Positions 7,014 to 15,204 of a DNA stretch of 34,951 nt are shown here, piece by piece. This DNA is from an uncultured Veillonellaceae bacterium. GTDB lineage: Bacteria > Bacillota > Negativicutes > Veillonellales > Megasphaeraceae. The DNA lies in the NCBI GenBank assembly GCA_900546795.1, contig UREG01000010.1, positions 1 to 34,951 on the forward strand, in the 5' to 3' direction. The position numbers and the translations under genes were made by a program. The notes beneath the pieces were generated by a model that made no database searches, was not told the origin of the DNA, and saw nothing but the letters and a program-made list of their open reading frames with translations. Position 1 is the first letter of the stretch. Every line of letters starts with the position of its first letter.

Positions 7014-8006
7014 CTATTTCTCTTGCTGCTCTTTTTCTTCTTTCACGGCTTCCTCTGCGTCCGTAATTGCCTGCTTTACTTTATCTGCCGCTTCCGATTC
7101 CACCGCTTCTGGCGCAGGCGCTGATTCCGCTTCACAAATTTCTTCCGCCGTTTCCGCTGCCGCCGCGCCGCCTTCGTTTGTTTCGGCCTCGTCACTACTG
7201 ACCGTACACTGTGCTTTTGCTTCCGCCAGTTCTTCTTCAACCTGCGCCTCTACAGACGTCCGTTTCTGCTTTACGGTTTCCAATACATCTTTGCTTTTTG
7301 TTTTTGCATCTTCAAATGCCACTTTCATCTTTTCACTGACATTGCGAAGCACGTCTTTGGTTTCATCTCCCAACGGGATATCTTTCAGCGGATTGTCTTT
7401 TAACTTGTCCACTTGTTCTTTTGCTTTTTCACGCCATTCGCCGAGCATTTCCAAATACGGCTGCATATCGCTCGGCATGCCGTCTTTCATCCAACGCTGC
7501 GCCACTTTCCCCACACTGTAGGTAACGCCTACGGCAATCGGAATCTGTACAACGCTGATCGGAATAAGCGTAGCCAGCAAATTCCCTGCCACATGCCCTC
7601 CAACGGCGCCTAAAAAAGCGGCCAGCGCCCGTTCAGAAAGTTTCACATTATATACCTTGGCAATCCGGCTGACCAAGTATACTTCATTGGCCATTAACGC
7701 TACCGTTCCCAAAAGCGGTGCGACTACGATAACCCCCGCCCGGGCAGCCGCCCACCGGCAAAGCGTTTCTACTTTGATGTCATTATCGTCCGTAGACGTT
7801 TCAATAGATTCCAGAACTTCTACCGTCGCCCGATCCGCAGGAATCGTCAGGTACTGCATTTCATCTTCTTCCGGCAGCGCTTCCGTTTCTGCCGTCAGCA
7901 CCTCTTCTGCCCCATCCTCTTTCTGTTCTTCTTTTTGCAGCGCTTCTATTTGTTCCTGTATTTTTTTCATTTCTTCCTGAAGCATTCTTATTTTATCTTC
8001 ATGCAT
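7014..8006 (-). CDS. DUF697/YcjF-like membrane protein with acidic tail
   Basis: A 330-residue protein in three parts. Residues 1-30 form a predicted coiled coil rich in Glu, Lys and Gln. Residues about 75-165 hold two hydrophobic segments with the DUF697-type pattern VAPLLGTVALMANEVYLVSRIAKVYNV and LSERALAAFLGAVGGHVAGNLL. Residues 170-330 are charged, Ala/Glu-rich and probably extended or helical. DUF697 proteins are often found with GTPases, but none is adjacent here. I cannot name a function. ATG at 8006 is chosen over an upstream TTG because AGAGGTG is seven bases before it. It is co-transcribed with the DUF1232 gene. Confidence 0.7.
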   Translation of the reverse strand: MHEDKIRMLQEEMKKIQEQIEALQKEEQKEDGAEEVLTAETEALPEEDEMQYLTIPADRATVEVLESIETSTDDNDIKVETLCRWAAARAGVIVVAPLLGTVALMANEVYLVSRIAKVYNVKLSERALAAFLGAVGGHVAGNLLATLIPISVVQIPIAVGVTYSVGKVAQRWMKDGMPSDMQPYLEMLGEWREKAKEQVDKLKDNPLKDIPLGDETKDVLRNVSEKMKVAFEDAKTKSKDVLETVKQKRTSVEAQVEEELAEAKAQCTVSSDEAETNEGGAAAAETAEEICEAESAPAPEAVESEAADKVKQAITDAEEAVKEEKEQQEK

Positions 8007-8096
8007 CCACAATCACCTCTTTTTATAAAGTCCAATATCTAATATATTCGCTGTCCATTCCAAAAATCCTTTATTATGTATGATTTTCTTCTTCAT

Positions 8097-8840
8097 TTAC
8101 CAGCTTGTCAGTCCGCCGTCCACAGTCCATGCCGCGCCGGTAACAAAAGAAGCTTTGGGACTGAGAAGAAACATAATGACTTGGGCAGCTTCTTCGCTTT
8201 TTCCTATGCGGCCCAGCGGATAATAACTTCCCATTTGCTCTTTCGTCAGAGAAGGATCTTTTTGTATCTGCCGCTCTACCATCGGCGTATCGATATCTCC
8301 CGGACATACACAATTGACCCGTACGCCATGCACGGCCATCTCCAACGCCCAGGCACGGGTAAACCCAACGACCGCACTTTTAGAAGCGCAGTACAGTGCG
8401 CAGCCGATATTTCCCTGCAGCCCCGCATCGCTGGCTACCGTTACAGCCGCTCCCCGCTGCCGCTTCAATTCCTGCTCTGCTGCCTGACAAAGAAAAATCG
8501 TCCCCTTCACATTGCAGTCCATGATGCGCGCATACGATTCTTCTGTAACATCTGCCAGCCATTCTTCTTCATATATACCCGCATTGGCTACCAGTCCGGT
8601 TACGCCGCCCCACCGCTCTTTTGCAGCGGCGATAAACTTCCGGCACTCATCCGGCCGGCTCACATCAGCCGGGACAAAGAGAACGGAATCGGAAATTTTC
8701 TGCAGGGCAGCCAGCGCCGCCGCCCCCCGCGCCTCATCTCTCCCGCAGATAGATACGGCGGCCCCTTCTTCTAAAAGCAGCTTTGCACAGGCCAAACCAA
8801 TCCCAGACGTGCCGCCGCTGATACAAACAGATGGTTGCAT
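8097..8840 (-). CDS. Short-chain dehydrogenase/reductase
   Basis: A 247-residue classical SDR that oxidises or reduces an alcohol/carbonyl with NAD(P). Seen: GGTSGIG (9-15) dinucleotide motif, NAG in LVANAGIY, Ser in TVASDAG, and YCASK with the catalytic Tyr and Lys 13 and 17 residues after the Ser; CPGDIDTPM and a C-terminal VDGG complete the family pattern. The open frame extends upstream, but ATG at 8840 is preferred: it follows AAAGGAGG and leaves the upstream permease gene intact. It lies 11 bases after that permease. Substrate is unknown; the family spans FabG-like and sugar or steroid enzymes. Confidence 0.88.
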   Translation of the reverse strand: MQPSVCISGGTSGIGLACAKLLLEEGAAVSICGRDEARGAAALAALQKISDSVLFVPADVSRPDECRKFIAAAKERWGGVTGLVANAGIYEEEWLADVTEESYARIMDCNVKGTIFLCQAAEQELKRQRGAAVTVASDAGLQGNIGCALYCASKSAVVGFTRAWALEMAVHGVRVNCVCPGDIDTPMVERQIQKDPSLTKEQMGSYYPLGRIGKSEEAAQVIMFLLSPKASFVTGAAWTVDGGLTSW

Positions 8841-8851
8841 AGCTCCTCCTT

Positions 8852-9628
8852 TCACCATGTCTGCAAATAATCCCAAATCAGTTTGCCGATCATTACGGAG
8901 GTCATCACAATAAATACCCAGCGGACAAATTGAGAGCCTTTTAATATCGCTAATTTCGCACCAAAATATGCCCCTATAAACGTACTGACTGCCATGAGTC
9001 CGCCGTAAATATAATCTACATTTCCATATAACATAAATATGAGAAGCCCGCCTATATTGCTGGCCATATTCATGCATTTTGCATTCCCTGCCGCATTTAC
9101 AAAATTAAACCCCATAAAAATCAAGCCGAAAATCAAAAACGTTCCCGTCCCCGGGCCGATGAATCCATCATATAAGCCCATAGCCGCAGCAAATAAAAAA
9201 GCCAGAACCAACTGCTTGAATGTCCGCTCTCTGGGAGCCTCCACACTTCCCCAATCCTTTTTAAACACCACAAACAGCAATACGGCGGCGAGAAGCACCA
9301 CAATAATCGGCTTTAAATACAAAGGCGGTATCTGCATTACTACATACGCACCGAATGCAGAAGCCGCAAACGACGCCGGCATGATCCGTTTGAGCAACTC
9401 TTTATCCACTTTTCCGGAGCGGTAAAACGTAAAAGAGCTCATAATAATCCCGCAGGTAGCGGAAAATTTATTCGTCCCCAACGCCAGCCCCGGAGAAAGC
9501 CCTACAATCAAAAATGCAGGAAGGGAAATCAGCCCTCCGCCTCCAACTAAAGCGTCTATAAATCCGGAAGCAAAGCCTGCTGCCAGCAAAAGCAGCACCA
9601 TATCCCACGAAAAATTTATCATATCCAC
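8852..9628 (-). CDS. TauE/SafE-family (YfcA-like) membrane permease
   Basis: A 258-residue inner-membrane protein with about eight hydrophobic segments and the duplicated family signature: GFIDALVGGGGLISLPAF (22-39) in the first half and YDGFIGPGTGTFLIF in the second. Relatives move sulfite, organosulfonates or other small anions; the substrate here cannot be read from sequence. Start is GTG at 9628, five to six bases after AAGGA; an ATG two codons later is possible. It lies between the polysaccharide deacetylase and the SDR gene, both within 16 bases, so the three are probably one operon. Confidence 0.88.
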   Translation of the reverse strand: MDMINFSWDMVLLLLAAGFASGFIDALVGGGGLISLPAFLIVGLSPGLALGTNKFSATCGIIMSSFTFYRSGKVDKELLKRIMPASFAASAFGAYVVMQIPPLYLKPIIVVLLAAVLLFVVFKKDWGSVEAPRERTFKQLVLAFLFAAAMGLYDGFIGPGTGTFLIFGLIFMGFNFVNAAGNAKCMNMASNIGGLLIFMLYGNVDYIYGGLMAVSTFIGAYFGAKLAILKGSQFVRWVFIVMTSVMIGKLIWDYLQTW

Positions 9629-9643
9629 AGCTATCCTTCTCTC

Positions 9644-10936
9644 CTATTGCAAAACTTGTGATACAAATACAAACTCTATTCCCTGCGCTTCCAGCACAGG
9701 AATCATCGCTTTCAATGCACTCGCAGTGTTCGCCCGGTCGTGGCCGATAACGATCGAGTATCCATCCCGAAACGCAATATCCGCCCCTTCCTGCAGCCGA
9801 GATTTTATTGCGTCCACATTGCTGTCATTATCGATAAACAGTTCGTTGCTGGCCGTCGCTACGCCCAGTGTCCGAGCAGTCTGTCCGGCTATAGAAGCGC
9901 TGGTCGTGCGGCTGTCCACAAAAAACAGCCCTTTTTTCTTCAACACCTGCAATACCGGATACATCGTCTTGCGGTCGGAGGTAGCCCGCGACCCTTGATG
10001 GTTGTTTACGCCGATAATGTGCGGCACTGCTGACGTCAGCTCTTCCGTCGCAGCAATAATCTCTTTTTCCGACATATCGGTTCGGATATGTACGGGCTCT
10101 GAAGATTCTGTATTCAGCGGCTGCATAGGCAAATGAAGAATAATCTGCTTGCCATGCTGATATCCGCTTGCCGCAGCTTCCGCGCTGTAGCCTTTATTCG
10201 GCAGCACGGCGTAAGTCAGCGGAATAGTCATGCTGTTGAACACCGCCAGCTGCCCGTCTCCATATCCAAAATCATCTAAAATAATCGCCATCTTAGCGCT
10301 TTTCCCATTCCGTACTTTTTGCTGCACAGGCGCCGTGCCCGTTTCTTTAGACGGAACAGACGCTTTCAATATGGCCTGACCGACATAAATCCTGGCAACC
10401 ACTAAATAAACCTCTTGCCCGTCCAGCTGCTCTTTTATTGCAATATCATATCGGAGCGTCTTTTCTTTCTTCCAGGAATCCGCTTCCACTTTATAAATAG
10501 ACGCGTCCTTATCCAGCTTTGATAGTATATCTTTCAGCATATCTTCTTTAAAGATCGACATCGGCTGAAAAAAATAATTCCCTGTCGTCCATATAATTTC
10601 GCCGCCCGTATGTTCCCGGCTCGTGCTGCGTTTCTCTATCTCCCCTGTCTCGAGCCGCTCGGTTTCTTTTTTCAGCGATACTTGCAGCATATCTTGTATC
10701 GCCTTAGACGTCGTCGTAAAATCCGCATCCTTTTCCGCTATCACGCCTTTAGGAACCGTTTTTTTAACTCCATCATCGGACGAAGATCCGATATTGGAAA
10801 AAAGTCCCGTACTATAAAGCCCAACCCCAGCCAGGACCAGTAAAAAAATAACGAAGATCAGTTTGCCAAAAGAAATGCTGCCTTTTTTTCTTTTGCTGCT
10901 TCGCCTCGTCGTTTTGCTGTTTCGTTTTCTTTCCAT
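9644..10936 (-). CDS. Divergent polysaccharide deacetylase (YibQ-like)
   Basis: The 430-residue protein has a basic N-terminus (1-20), one membrane helix near 24-44 and then a long periplasmic part. The C-terminal 215 residues form the divergent polysaccharide deacetylase domain. Seen: AIILDDFGYG with the metal-type Asp pair, YAVLPNKGYS, LHLPMQP, GVNNHQGSRAT and VIGHDR. These match the conserved Asp/His positions of the YibQ group. The fold belongs to carbohydrate esterases, but the true substrate of this branch is not established. The middle region (about 60-200) has no motif I know. GAGGAG lies six bases before the ATG and an extended -10 promoter precedes it. Confidence 0.85.
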   Translation of the reverse strand: MERKRNSKTTRRSSKRKKGSISFGKLIFVIFLLVLAGVGLYSTGLFSNIGSSSDDGVKKTVPKGVIAEKDADFTTTSKAIQDMLQVSLKKETERLETGEIEKRSTSREHTGGEIIWTTGNYFFQPMSIFKEDMLKDILSKLDKDASIYKVEADSWKKEKTLRYDIAIKEQLDGQEVYLVVARIYVGQAILKASVPSKETGTAPVQQKVRNGKSAKMAIILDDFGYGDGQLAVFNSMTIPLTYAVLPNKGYSAEAAASGYQHGKQIILHLPMQPLNTESSEPVHIRTDMSEKEIIAATEELTSAVPHIIGVNNHQGSRATSDRKTMYPVLQVLKKKGLFFVDSRTTSASIAGQTARTLGVATASNELFIDNDSNVDAIKSRLQEGADIAFRDGYSIVIGHDRANTASALKAMIPVLEAQGIEFVFVSQVLQ

Positions 10937-10965
10937 CAGAAACTCCTCTACCCATATTTTTCTTC

Positions 10966-10974
10966 ATTATACCA
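10966..10974 (-). promoter_or_regulatory. Extended -10 promoter of the deacetylase operon
   Basis: TGGTATAAT on the minus strand (TATAAT at 10966-10971, TG two bases upstream) lies 30 bases before the start codon. No good -35 at 17 bases; TTGATG lies 21 bases upstream. Confidence 0.5.
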
Positions 10975-11071
10975 TATTTATTCTTTTCGTCCCATCAATA
11001 GGAAATCTCCCTGTTTTATATTATACTAGAACTAACCATCTTACTGCAGTATGGATAAAGGAGGTCTTTTC

Positions 11072-12022
11072 ATGTATACCCAATTATTGATCATTAATAA
11101 GTTATCTCCCTCACATCTGGACTTTTTAAATAAACAGCTGCCGAATACGGACTTTCATTGGGCTCCCACGTTAGCGGACGCCGAACCGTATCTGCAGGAT
11201 ACAGAAGTTATCGCGATGTGGGGATTTCAGGACTTATCTTCTGTTCTTCCCCATATGCCCCGGCTAAAATGGGTGCACTCCCTCAGTGCCGGCGTCGAAC
11301 GGCTGGCAATTCCGGAACTGTGGGCCCGCGGCATTGCTTTGACCAATTCCAAAGGAGTAAACGATACCATTATCGCCGATCATGCGTTATCGATGATCCT
11401 TGGCTTTGCTCATCATCTGCCGGATTACTTATCTCAGCAGCGCCGCGCCGTCTGGAAACGCCATCCCAACGCAATTTTAGAAGAGCAGACGCTGGCAGTT
11501 GTCGGCTTGGGAAGCATCGGCTCTGTCCTGGCCAAAAAAGCCAAAGGATTGGGACTTCATGTTATTGCTTTTAAACAACACATGACAAAGGAAGCGCACG
11601 TCGATGAGCTTTATCCGTCTTCCGGTCTCCTTACCCATATTGGCAAGGCTGATTATGTCGTAACGGCACTTCCTGCTACACCGCAGACGCAGCATATCTG
11701 CAATAAAGACTTCTTTGCTGCCATGAAAGCGTCGAGTTATTTCATCAATATTGCCCGCGGCTCTCTCGTCGATGAAACTGCACTGCTGCATGCCCTGCAA
11801 AATAACATCATTGCCGGCGCAGCGCTGGATGTGATGGAAACTGAACCGCTTCCATCATCGCATCCATTCTGGGAACTGCCTAATCTGATACTAACGCCTC
11901 ATATCGCGGCATTCAGCTCCTCTTTCCTGCTTCGTTCTCTCCAGCTATTAGTCCAAAACATGCAAAAATATCATCAGCAGAAAACACTTATCAATCGCAT
12001 TGATCCTGCAAAAGGCTACTGA
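11072..12022 (+). CDS. D-2-hydroxyacid dehydrogenase
   Basis: A 316-residue D-isomer-specific 2-hydroxyacid dehydrogenase, reducing a 2-oxoacid or oxidising a D-hydroxyacid. Seen: the dinucleotide motif GLGSIG (135-140), and the catalytic set Arg219 (INIARG), Glu248 (DVMETEP) and His267 (LTPHIA). The residue after beta-2, usually Asp in NAD enzymes, is Lys158 in VIAFKQ, which suggests preference for NADP(H); that is inference. ATG at 11072 is chosen over an in-frame ATG at 11051 because AAAGGAGG (11057-11064) lies seven bases before it. It is a single-gene plus-strand unit, divergent from the deacetylase operon and ending at a terminator. Confidence 0.9.
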   Translation: MYTQLLIINKLSPSHLDFLNKQLPNTDFHWAPTLADAEPYLQDTEVIAMWGFQDLSSVLPHMPRLKWVHSLSAGVERLAIPELWARGIALTNSKGVNDTIIADHALSMILGFAHHLPDYLSQQRRAVWKRHPNAILEEQTLAVVGLGSIGSVLAKKAKGLGLHVIAFKQHMTKEAHVDELYPSSGLLTHIGKADYVVTALPATPQTQHICNKDFFAAMKASSYFINIARGSLVDETALLHALQNNIIAGAALDVMETEPLPSSHPFWELPNLILTPHIAAFSSSFLLRSLQLLVQNMQKYHQQKTLINRIDPAKGY

Positions 12023-12034
12023 TAGTTTCTATAA

Positions 12035-12074
12035 AAAAAGAGATGACGGTTACCACACGCCGCCATCTCTTTTT
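12035..12074. terminator. Bidirectional intrinsic terminator
   Basis: Arms 12035-12049 and 12060-12074 are 15 bases each with one mismatch, around a ten-base loop, with A5 and T5 at the ends. It separates the convergent hydroxyacid dehydrogenase and CopZ-like genes; its T-arm ends two bases before the latter's stop codon. Confidence 0.85.
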
Positions 12075-12076
12075 CA

Positions 12077-12286
12077 TTATCCGATTACGTCAAATCCAAG
12101 CTCGTCGATCGCCTGTACAATAACAGCTCTTTCCGCCGAGCCTTCCTCATATTCCACTGTCACCAAGCCGGCTTTTACATCGGCTTTTACCGACTGTACT
12201 CCTGCAAGCGCAGCTACTGTCGTTTCCACAGAATTTTTGCAGTGATCGCACATCATGCCATCTACCCGAAGCACTTCTGTCTTCAT
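12077..12286 (-). CDS. Heavy-metal-associated domain protein (CopZ-like)
   Basis: A 69-residue single HMA domain. The metal-binding loop GMMCDHC (10-16) has Cys13 and Cys16, and VKADVKAGLVTVEYEEG matches the ferredoxin-like beta strands. Proteins of this size carry Cu(I) in the cytoplasm, usually to a P-type ATPase; none is adjacent, so copper chaperone is the best guess rather than proven. AGAGGAGG lies six bases before the ATG. It follows the Nudix gene by 17 bases and ends at the bidirectional terminator. Confidence 0.88.
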   Translation of the reverse strand: MKTEVLRVDGMMCDHCKNSVETTVAALAGVQSVKADVKAGLVTVEYEEGSAERAVIVQAIDELGFDVIG

Positions 12287-12303
12287 CAGTACGCCTCCTC
12301 TAT

Positions 12304-12957
12304 TTAATATTCTTTATCATTATTATAGAAGATATCCCGATAAATTTCCACAAAATTTTTGACGATCCCTGCTGTCAATCCCCATATTACCCGATTTTCA
12401 TATTCATATATCCAAACAGAATAAGAATACCGTACCTTCCATCCTTTCGAATAATAAGGAATTTTCTCATAAGGAAATCCTTCTTTGGCCTGCGTTCCCG
12501 CCTGCATAGGCGCTTCATACGGTTCATGTTCCAAAAACCAGGAAAACGGCACGGTAAATACTTCTGCCACTTCTTGCGTGGAAAAGGAAGGCAGTCTCTC
12601 TTCTTTTAGCTTCCCCACATACGGATACACCATAGCGCCGATCGGTGTTTTCACGATATCCAAAGCGCCCAGGATATCGATGCTTTCCCGCGGCACATAT
12701 AATTCCTCTTCAATTTCACGCAAGGCAGTCTGTACAGGAAACCGGTCGTCAGCCTCTACTTTGCCGCCGGGAAAACAGATTTCATTCGGTTGTCTGCGAA
12801 GATGAGGACTCCTCACTTCAAACAGCACTTCCAAACGCCCGTCTCTTATCAGGAGAGGCACCAAAACGGCAGCCTGAAATGCCGTATTCGCCTCCAGGAT
12901 GCGAGGAATTCTTTCTTTCCATTTATCACTTTTCAATACATTCCATATCTCGTTCAT
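12304..12957 (-). CDS. Nudix hydrolase, CoA pyrophosphatase type
   Basis: The 217-residue protein carries a complete Nudix box, GGKVEADDRFPVQTALREIE followed by EEL, around residues 64-86. It is preceded by RSPHLRRQPNEICFPGG, which matches the extra motif of the NudL/CoA pyrophosphatase branch (LLxxRSxxLRxxxGxxxFPGG). Such enzymes cut CoA into phosphopantetheine and 3',5'-ADP. The start overlaps the end of moaC by 32 bases, so translation is probably coupled; no later Met before the domain fits better. Tail residues 170-217 are aromatic-rich and typical of the branch. Confidence 0.85.
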   Translation of the reverse strand: MNEIWNVLKSDKWKERIPRILEANTAFQAAVLVPLLIRDGRLEVLFEVRSPHLRRQPNEICFPGGKVEADDRFPVQTALREIEEELYVPRESIDILGALDIVKTPIGAMVYPYVGKLKEERLPSFSTQEVAEVFTVPFSWFLEHEPYEAPMQAGTQAKEGFPYEKIPYYSKGWKVRYSYSVWIYEYENRVIWGLTAGIVKNFVEIYRDIFYNNDKEY

Positions 12958-13417
12958 AACAGCCGCTTTTTCCTCCGCTCTTTTTCAGCAGGCAGATATC
13001 GCCGATTACCATAGATTTATCTATCGCTTTGCACATATCGTAAACCGTCAGCGCCGCTGCCGATACCGCGGTAAGCGCTTCCATCTCTACGCCGGTTTTC
13101 CCCGTACAAGCAACCTGCGCCAAAATTTCCAAATACCCTTTTTCAGGAAGCGGATATACCTTCACCTCTACTTTAGTAAGCGGCAGCGGGTGACAAAGCG
13201 GAATCCAGTCGCTTGTTTTTTTCGCCCCCATGATTCCTGCCAATTCTGCAATCGTCGGTACGTCTCCTTTTTTTATCATTCCTTTTGTTATGCGCTCCAT
13301 GATCGGTTCGCTGACATAAACCCGTCCGCGAGCCGCTGCTTCCCTCTTCGTATCTGGTTTTTCTCCCACATCTACCATACGCGGTCTGCCATTTTCATCA
13401 AAATGAGTAAATCCCAT
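12926..13417 (-). CDS. moaC: Cyclic pyranopterin monophosphate synthase MoaC
   Basis: MoaC converts the MoaA product to cyclic pyranopterin monophosphate, the first intermediate of molybdenum cofactor. The 163-residue protein carries every family landmark: FTHFDENGRPRMVDVG at the N-terminus, IPLCHPLPLT (73-82), GVEMEALTAVS with the paired Glu residues, and YDMCKAIDK with the catalytic Asp. Length is normal (about 160). It begins one base after the moaA stop codon. The two genes therefore form a unit; no moaB, moaD, moaE or moeA is in the window. Confidence 0.95.
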   Translation of the reverse strand: MGFTHFDENGRPRMVDVGEKPDTKREAAARGRVYVSEPIMERITKGMIKKGDVPTIAELAGIMGAKKTSDWIPLCHPLPLTKVEVKVYPLPEKGYLEILAQVACTGKTGVEMEALTAVSAAALTVYDMCKAIDKSMVIGDICLLKKSGGKSGCYERDMECIEK

Positions 13418-13418
13418 C

Positions 13419-14351
13419 TTATCCTCCTATCGTATTCATGCCCTGTTTCATCGGGCCTATATGACTGTATTCTTTCGGCTTTTTCAGCAATAACGCCTGC
13501 AGCGCGTTTGCACGCTCCTCTTTTTTCAGTCTCAGTACACGACGGATATCGATTTCTCCGTCCTGCAGCAGACAAAGGCGCAGCTTTCCATCCGCGGTAA
13601 TCCGAATACGGTTGCAGTCTTGGCAATATTGATGGCTAACCGGAAAAATATATCCGCAGATCATTCCATCAGAAAATCGGACATAACGCGCGGGGCCATG
13701 GCCGCCGGCCATTTCAATTTCTTCATACCGCCCTTTTTTCTCCTGGATCCATTCGCTCCACTGAGAAAAATTCATTCCTCCATACGCCTTGCCTGCAAAA
13801 GGCATATATTCAATAAAACGAACGATACACCCCATGGCTTTGCCATATGCCAATACACCGTCCAGGTCTGCTTCTGTCGTATGTTTCCAAAGAACCGTAT
13901 TTATCTTCACCGCCTTATAACCGGCGCTGCAGGACGCGGCGATCCCATCCAGCACCTCTTCCAGATTTCCTCCGCCGGTCATTTCAGCAAATCGCCGTTT
14001 ATCCACCGTATCTAAACTGATATTGACTCGGTCTATTCCCGCTTTTTGCAGCGGTTCAGCCAGCAGCTGCATCCGGCTGCCATTTGTAGTAAGCGTCATT
14101 TCTTCAAACCACCGCTGCTTTTTTGCATAGGCAGCTAACGGAAGCAATCCCGTATATACGGTCGGCTCACCTCCGGTAAAGCGAACATAGCGAATACCGC
14201 AGTCATGCAGCAATTCCAGCATTTCTTTCTGTTCTTCCAGATCCATTGTTTTTATCCTGCTGCCCCGTTCACAATAGCGGCAATGAAAATTACAGCCCCC
14301 TGTTACAGAAAAGCGGGCATATTCTATGGCTCTGCTCCAAATGTCTTTCAT
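13419..14351 (-). CDS. moaA: GTP 3',8-cyclase MoaA
   Basis: MoaA is a radical-SAM enzyme that cyclises GTP in the first step of molybdenum cofactor synthesis. The 310-residue protein has the N-terminal iron-sulfur motif Cys20-x3-Cys24-x2-Cys27, VRFTGGEP (56-63), ISLDT and the second cluster at Cys243, Cys246 and Cys260 (CQDCNRIR, LRLC). It ends in the family's Gly-Gly. Slightly shorter at the N-terminus than most. It heads moaA-moaC-nudix and has a good promoter 35 bases upstream. Confidence 0.95.
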   Translation of the reverse strand: MKDIWSRAIEYARFSVTGGCNFHCRYCERGSRIKTMDLEEQKEMLELLHDCGIRYVRFTGGEPTVYTGLLPLAAYAKKQRWFEEMTLTTNGSRMQLLAEPLQKAGIDRVNISLDTVDKRRFAEMTGGGNLEEVLDGIAASCSAGYKAVKINTVLWKHTTEADLDGVLAYGKAMGCIVRFIEYMPFAGKAYGGMNFSQWSEWIQEKKGRYEEIEMAGGHGPARYVRFSDGMICGYIFPVSHQYCQDCNRIRITADGKLRLCLLQDGEIDIRRVLRLKKEERANALQALLLKKPKEYSHIGPMKQGMNTIGG

Positions 14352-14385
14352 AGTTCCTGCTCATTTCTAGTATATTTTCTTTATT

Positions 14386-14415
14386 ATCATAGAATGAGGC
14401 TTCCCTTTCTGTCAA
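14386..14415 (-). promoter_or_regulatory. Promoter of moaA-moaC
   Basis: On the minus strand a perfect TTGACA (14410-14415), an 18-base spacer and TATGAT (14386-14391) precede moaA. Confidence 0.7.
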
Positions 14416-14434
14416 TCGTTTCCACCCCACCGTA

Positions 14435-14463
14435 CTGACAACCAATTTTTCAGCTGGTATAAT
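14435..14463 (+). promoter_or_regulatory. Promoter of the UPF0173 gene
   Basis: CTGACA (14435-14440), exactly 17 bases, then TATAAT (14458-14463) with an extended TGG. The ATG is 34 bases further on. Confidence 0.75.
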
Positions 14464-14497
14464 ATTTATATACTATTATTTAAGGAGTGTGAACAAT

Positions 14498-15166
14498 ATG
14501 GTTCGGTTAACTTATTTTGGACATGCCGCTTTCCAGCTGGAACACGAAGGTACCGTTCTTCTTTTTGATCCTTTTTTTACAGGCAATACTTGGGAAAAAG
14601 CCAAACCGGAAGACATTACCTGCCAATATATTTTCATCTCACACGCTCACGGCGATCATTACGGTGATGCAGAAGCCATTGCCAAAGCTAACGATGCCTT
14701 GATCATTTCTACGGCAGAGGTGGCTCACAAAGCAGAAGAAGGCGGCTGCAAAGCCCATGCCCTCCATTTAGGCGGAAAATATGATTTTCCTTTCGGCTAT
14801 GTACGTCTTGTCCCAGCCTTTCATGGTTCCGGAGTTCCCGGAGGACATGCTGCCGGCTGTATCGTAAACTTTTATGGTACGGTGATATATTTTGCCGGCG
14901 ATACTTCTTTTTGCAGCGACATGAAGCTGCACAATCGTTTCGAACCGATTGACTATGCGCTTTTGCCGATCGGCGACAATTTTACCATGGGCATCGAAGA
15001 TGCTGCCCTGGCAGCTTCCTATATCCAGGCCAAAACCACGATTCCTATTCACTATGGGACTTGGCCGGTTATCGATAAAGATCCGGAAGATTTCAAACAG
15101 CTGGCTGAAGAAAAATACCAGGTCAGCGTCCGCATCATTGCTCCCGGTACAAACGCCGAGCTATAA
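14498..15166 (+). CDS. UPF0173 metal-dependent hydrolase
   Basis: A 222-residue metallo-beta-lactamase-fold protein of the UPF0173 (YtkL) family. Seen: TYFGHAAFQLE near the N-terminus, the metal motif SHAHGDHYGD (48-57), AFHGSG, FAGDTSF and IPIHYGTWP, which supply the His/Asp ligands for two metals. The family has no settled substrate. ATG at 14498 is chosen because TAAGGAG lies ten bases before it; a GTG nine bases upstream overlaps the ribosome-binding site. The gene has its own strong promoter and is followed at once by a palindromic terminator. Confidence 0.9.
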   Translation: MVRLTYFGHAAFQLEHEGTVLLFDPFFTGNTWEKAKPEDITCQYIFISHAHGDHYGDAEAIAKANDALIISTAEVAHKAEEGGCKAHALHLGGKYDFPFGYVRLVPAFHGSGVPGGHAAGCIVNFYGTVIYFAGDTSFCSDMKLHNRFEPIDYALLPIGDNFTMGIEDAALAASYIQAKTTIPIHYGTWPVIDKDPEDFKQLAEEKYQVSVRIIAPGTNAEL

Positions 15167-15204
15167 AAAAACAGGCTCTTCTTTAAAGAAGAGCCTGTTT
15201 TTTT
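15165..15204. terminator. Perfect 40-base palindromic terminator
   Basis: Arms 15165-15184 and 15185-15204 are exact reverse complements, with A7 and T7 at the ends, so each strand gives a hairpin plus U-tract. It begins inside the UPF0173 stop codon and ends inside the stop codon of the broken DsbA-family gene. Confidence 0.9.

Noticed and set aside
8076..8774. A 232-codon plus-strand frame opposite the SDR gene
   Set aside because: Antisense shadow of a real gene; no recognisable domain or start site.
8841..9077. Longer N-terminus for the SDR
   Set aside because: It would run back through the permease gene; AAAGGAGG precedes the inner ATG.
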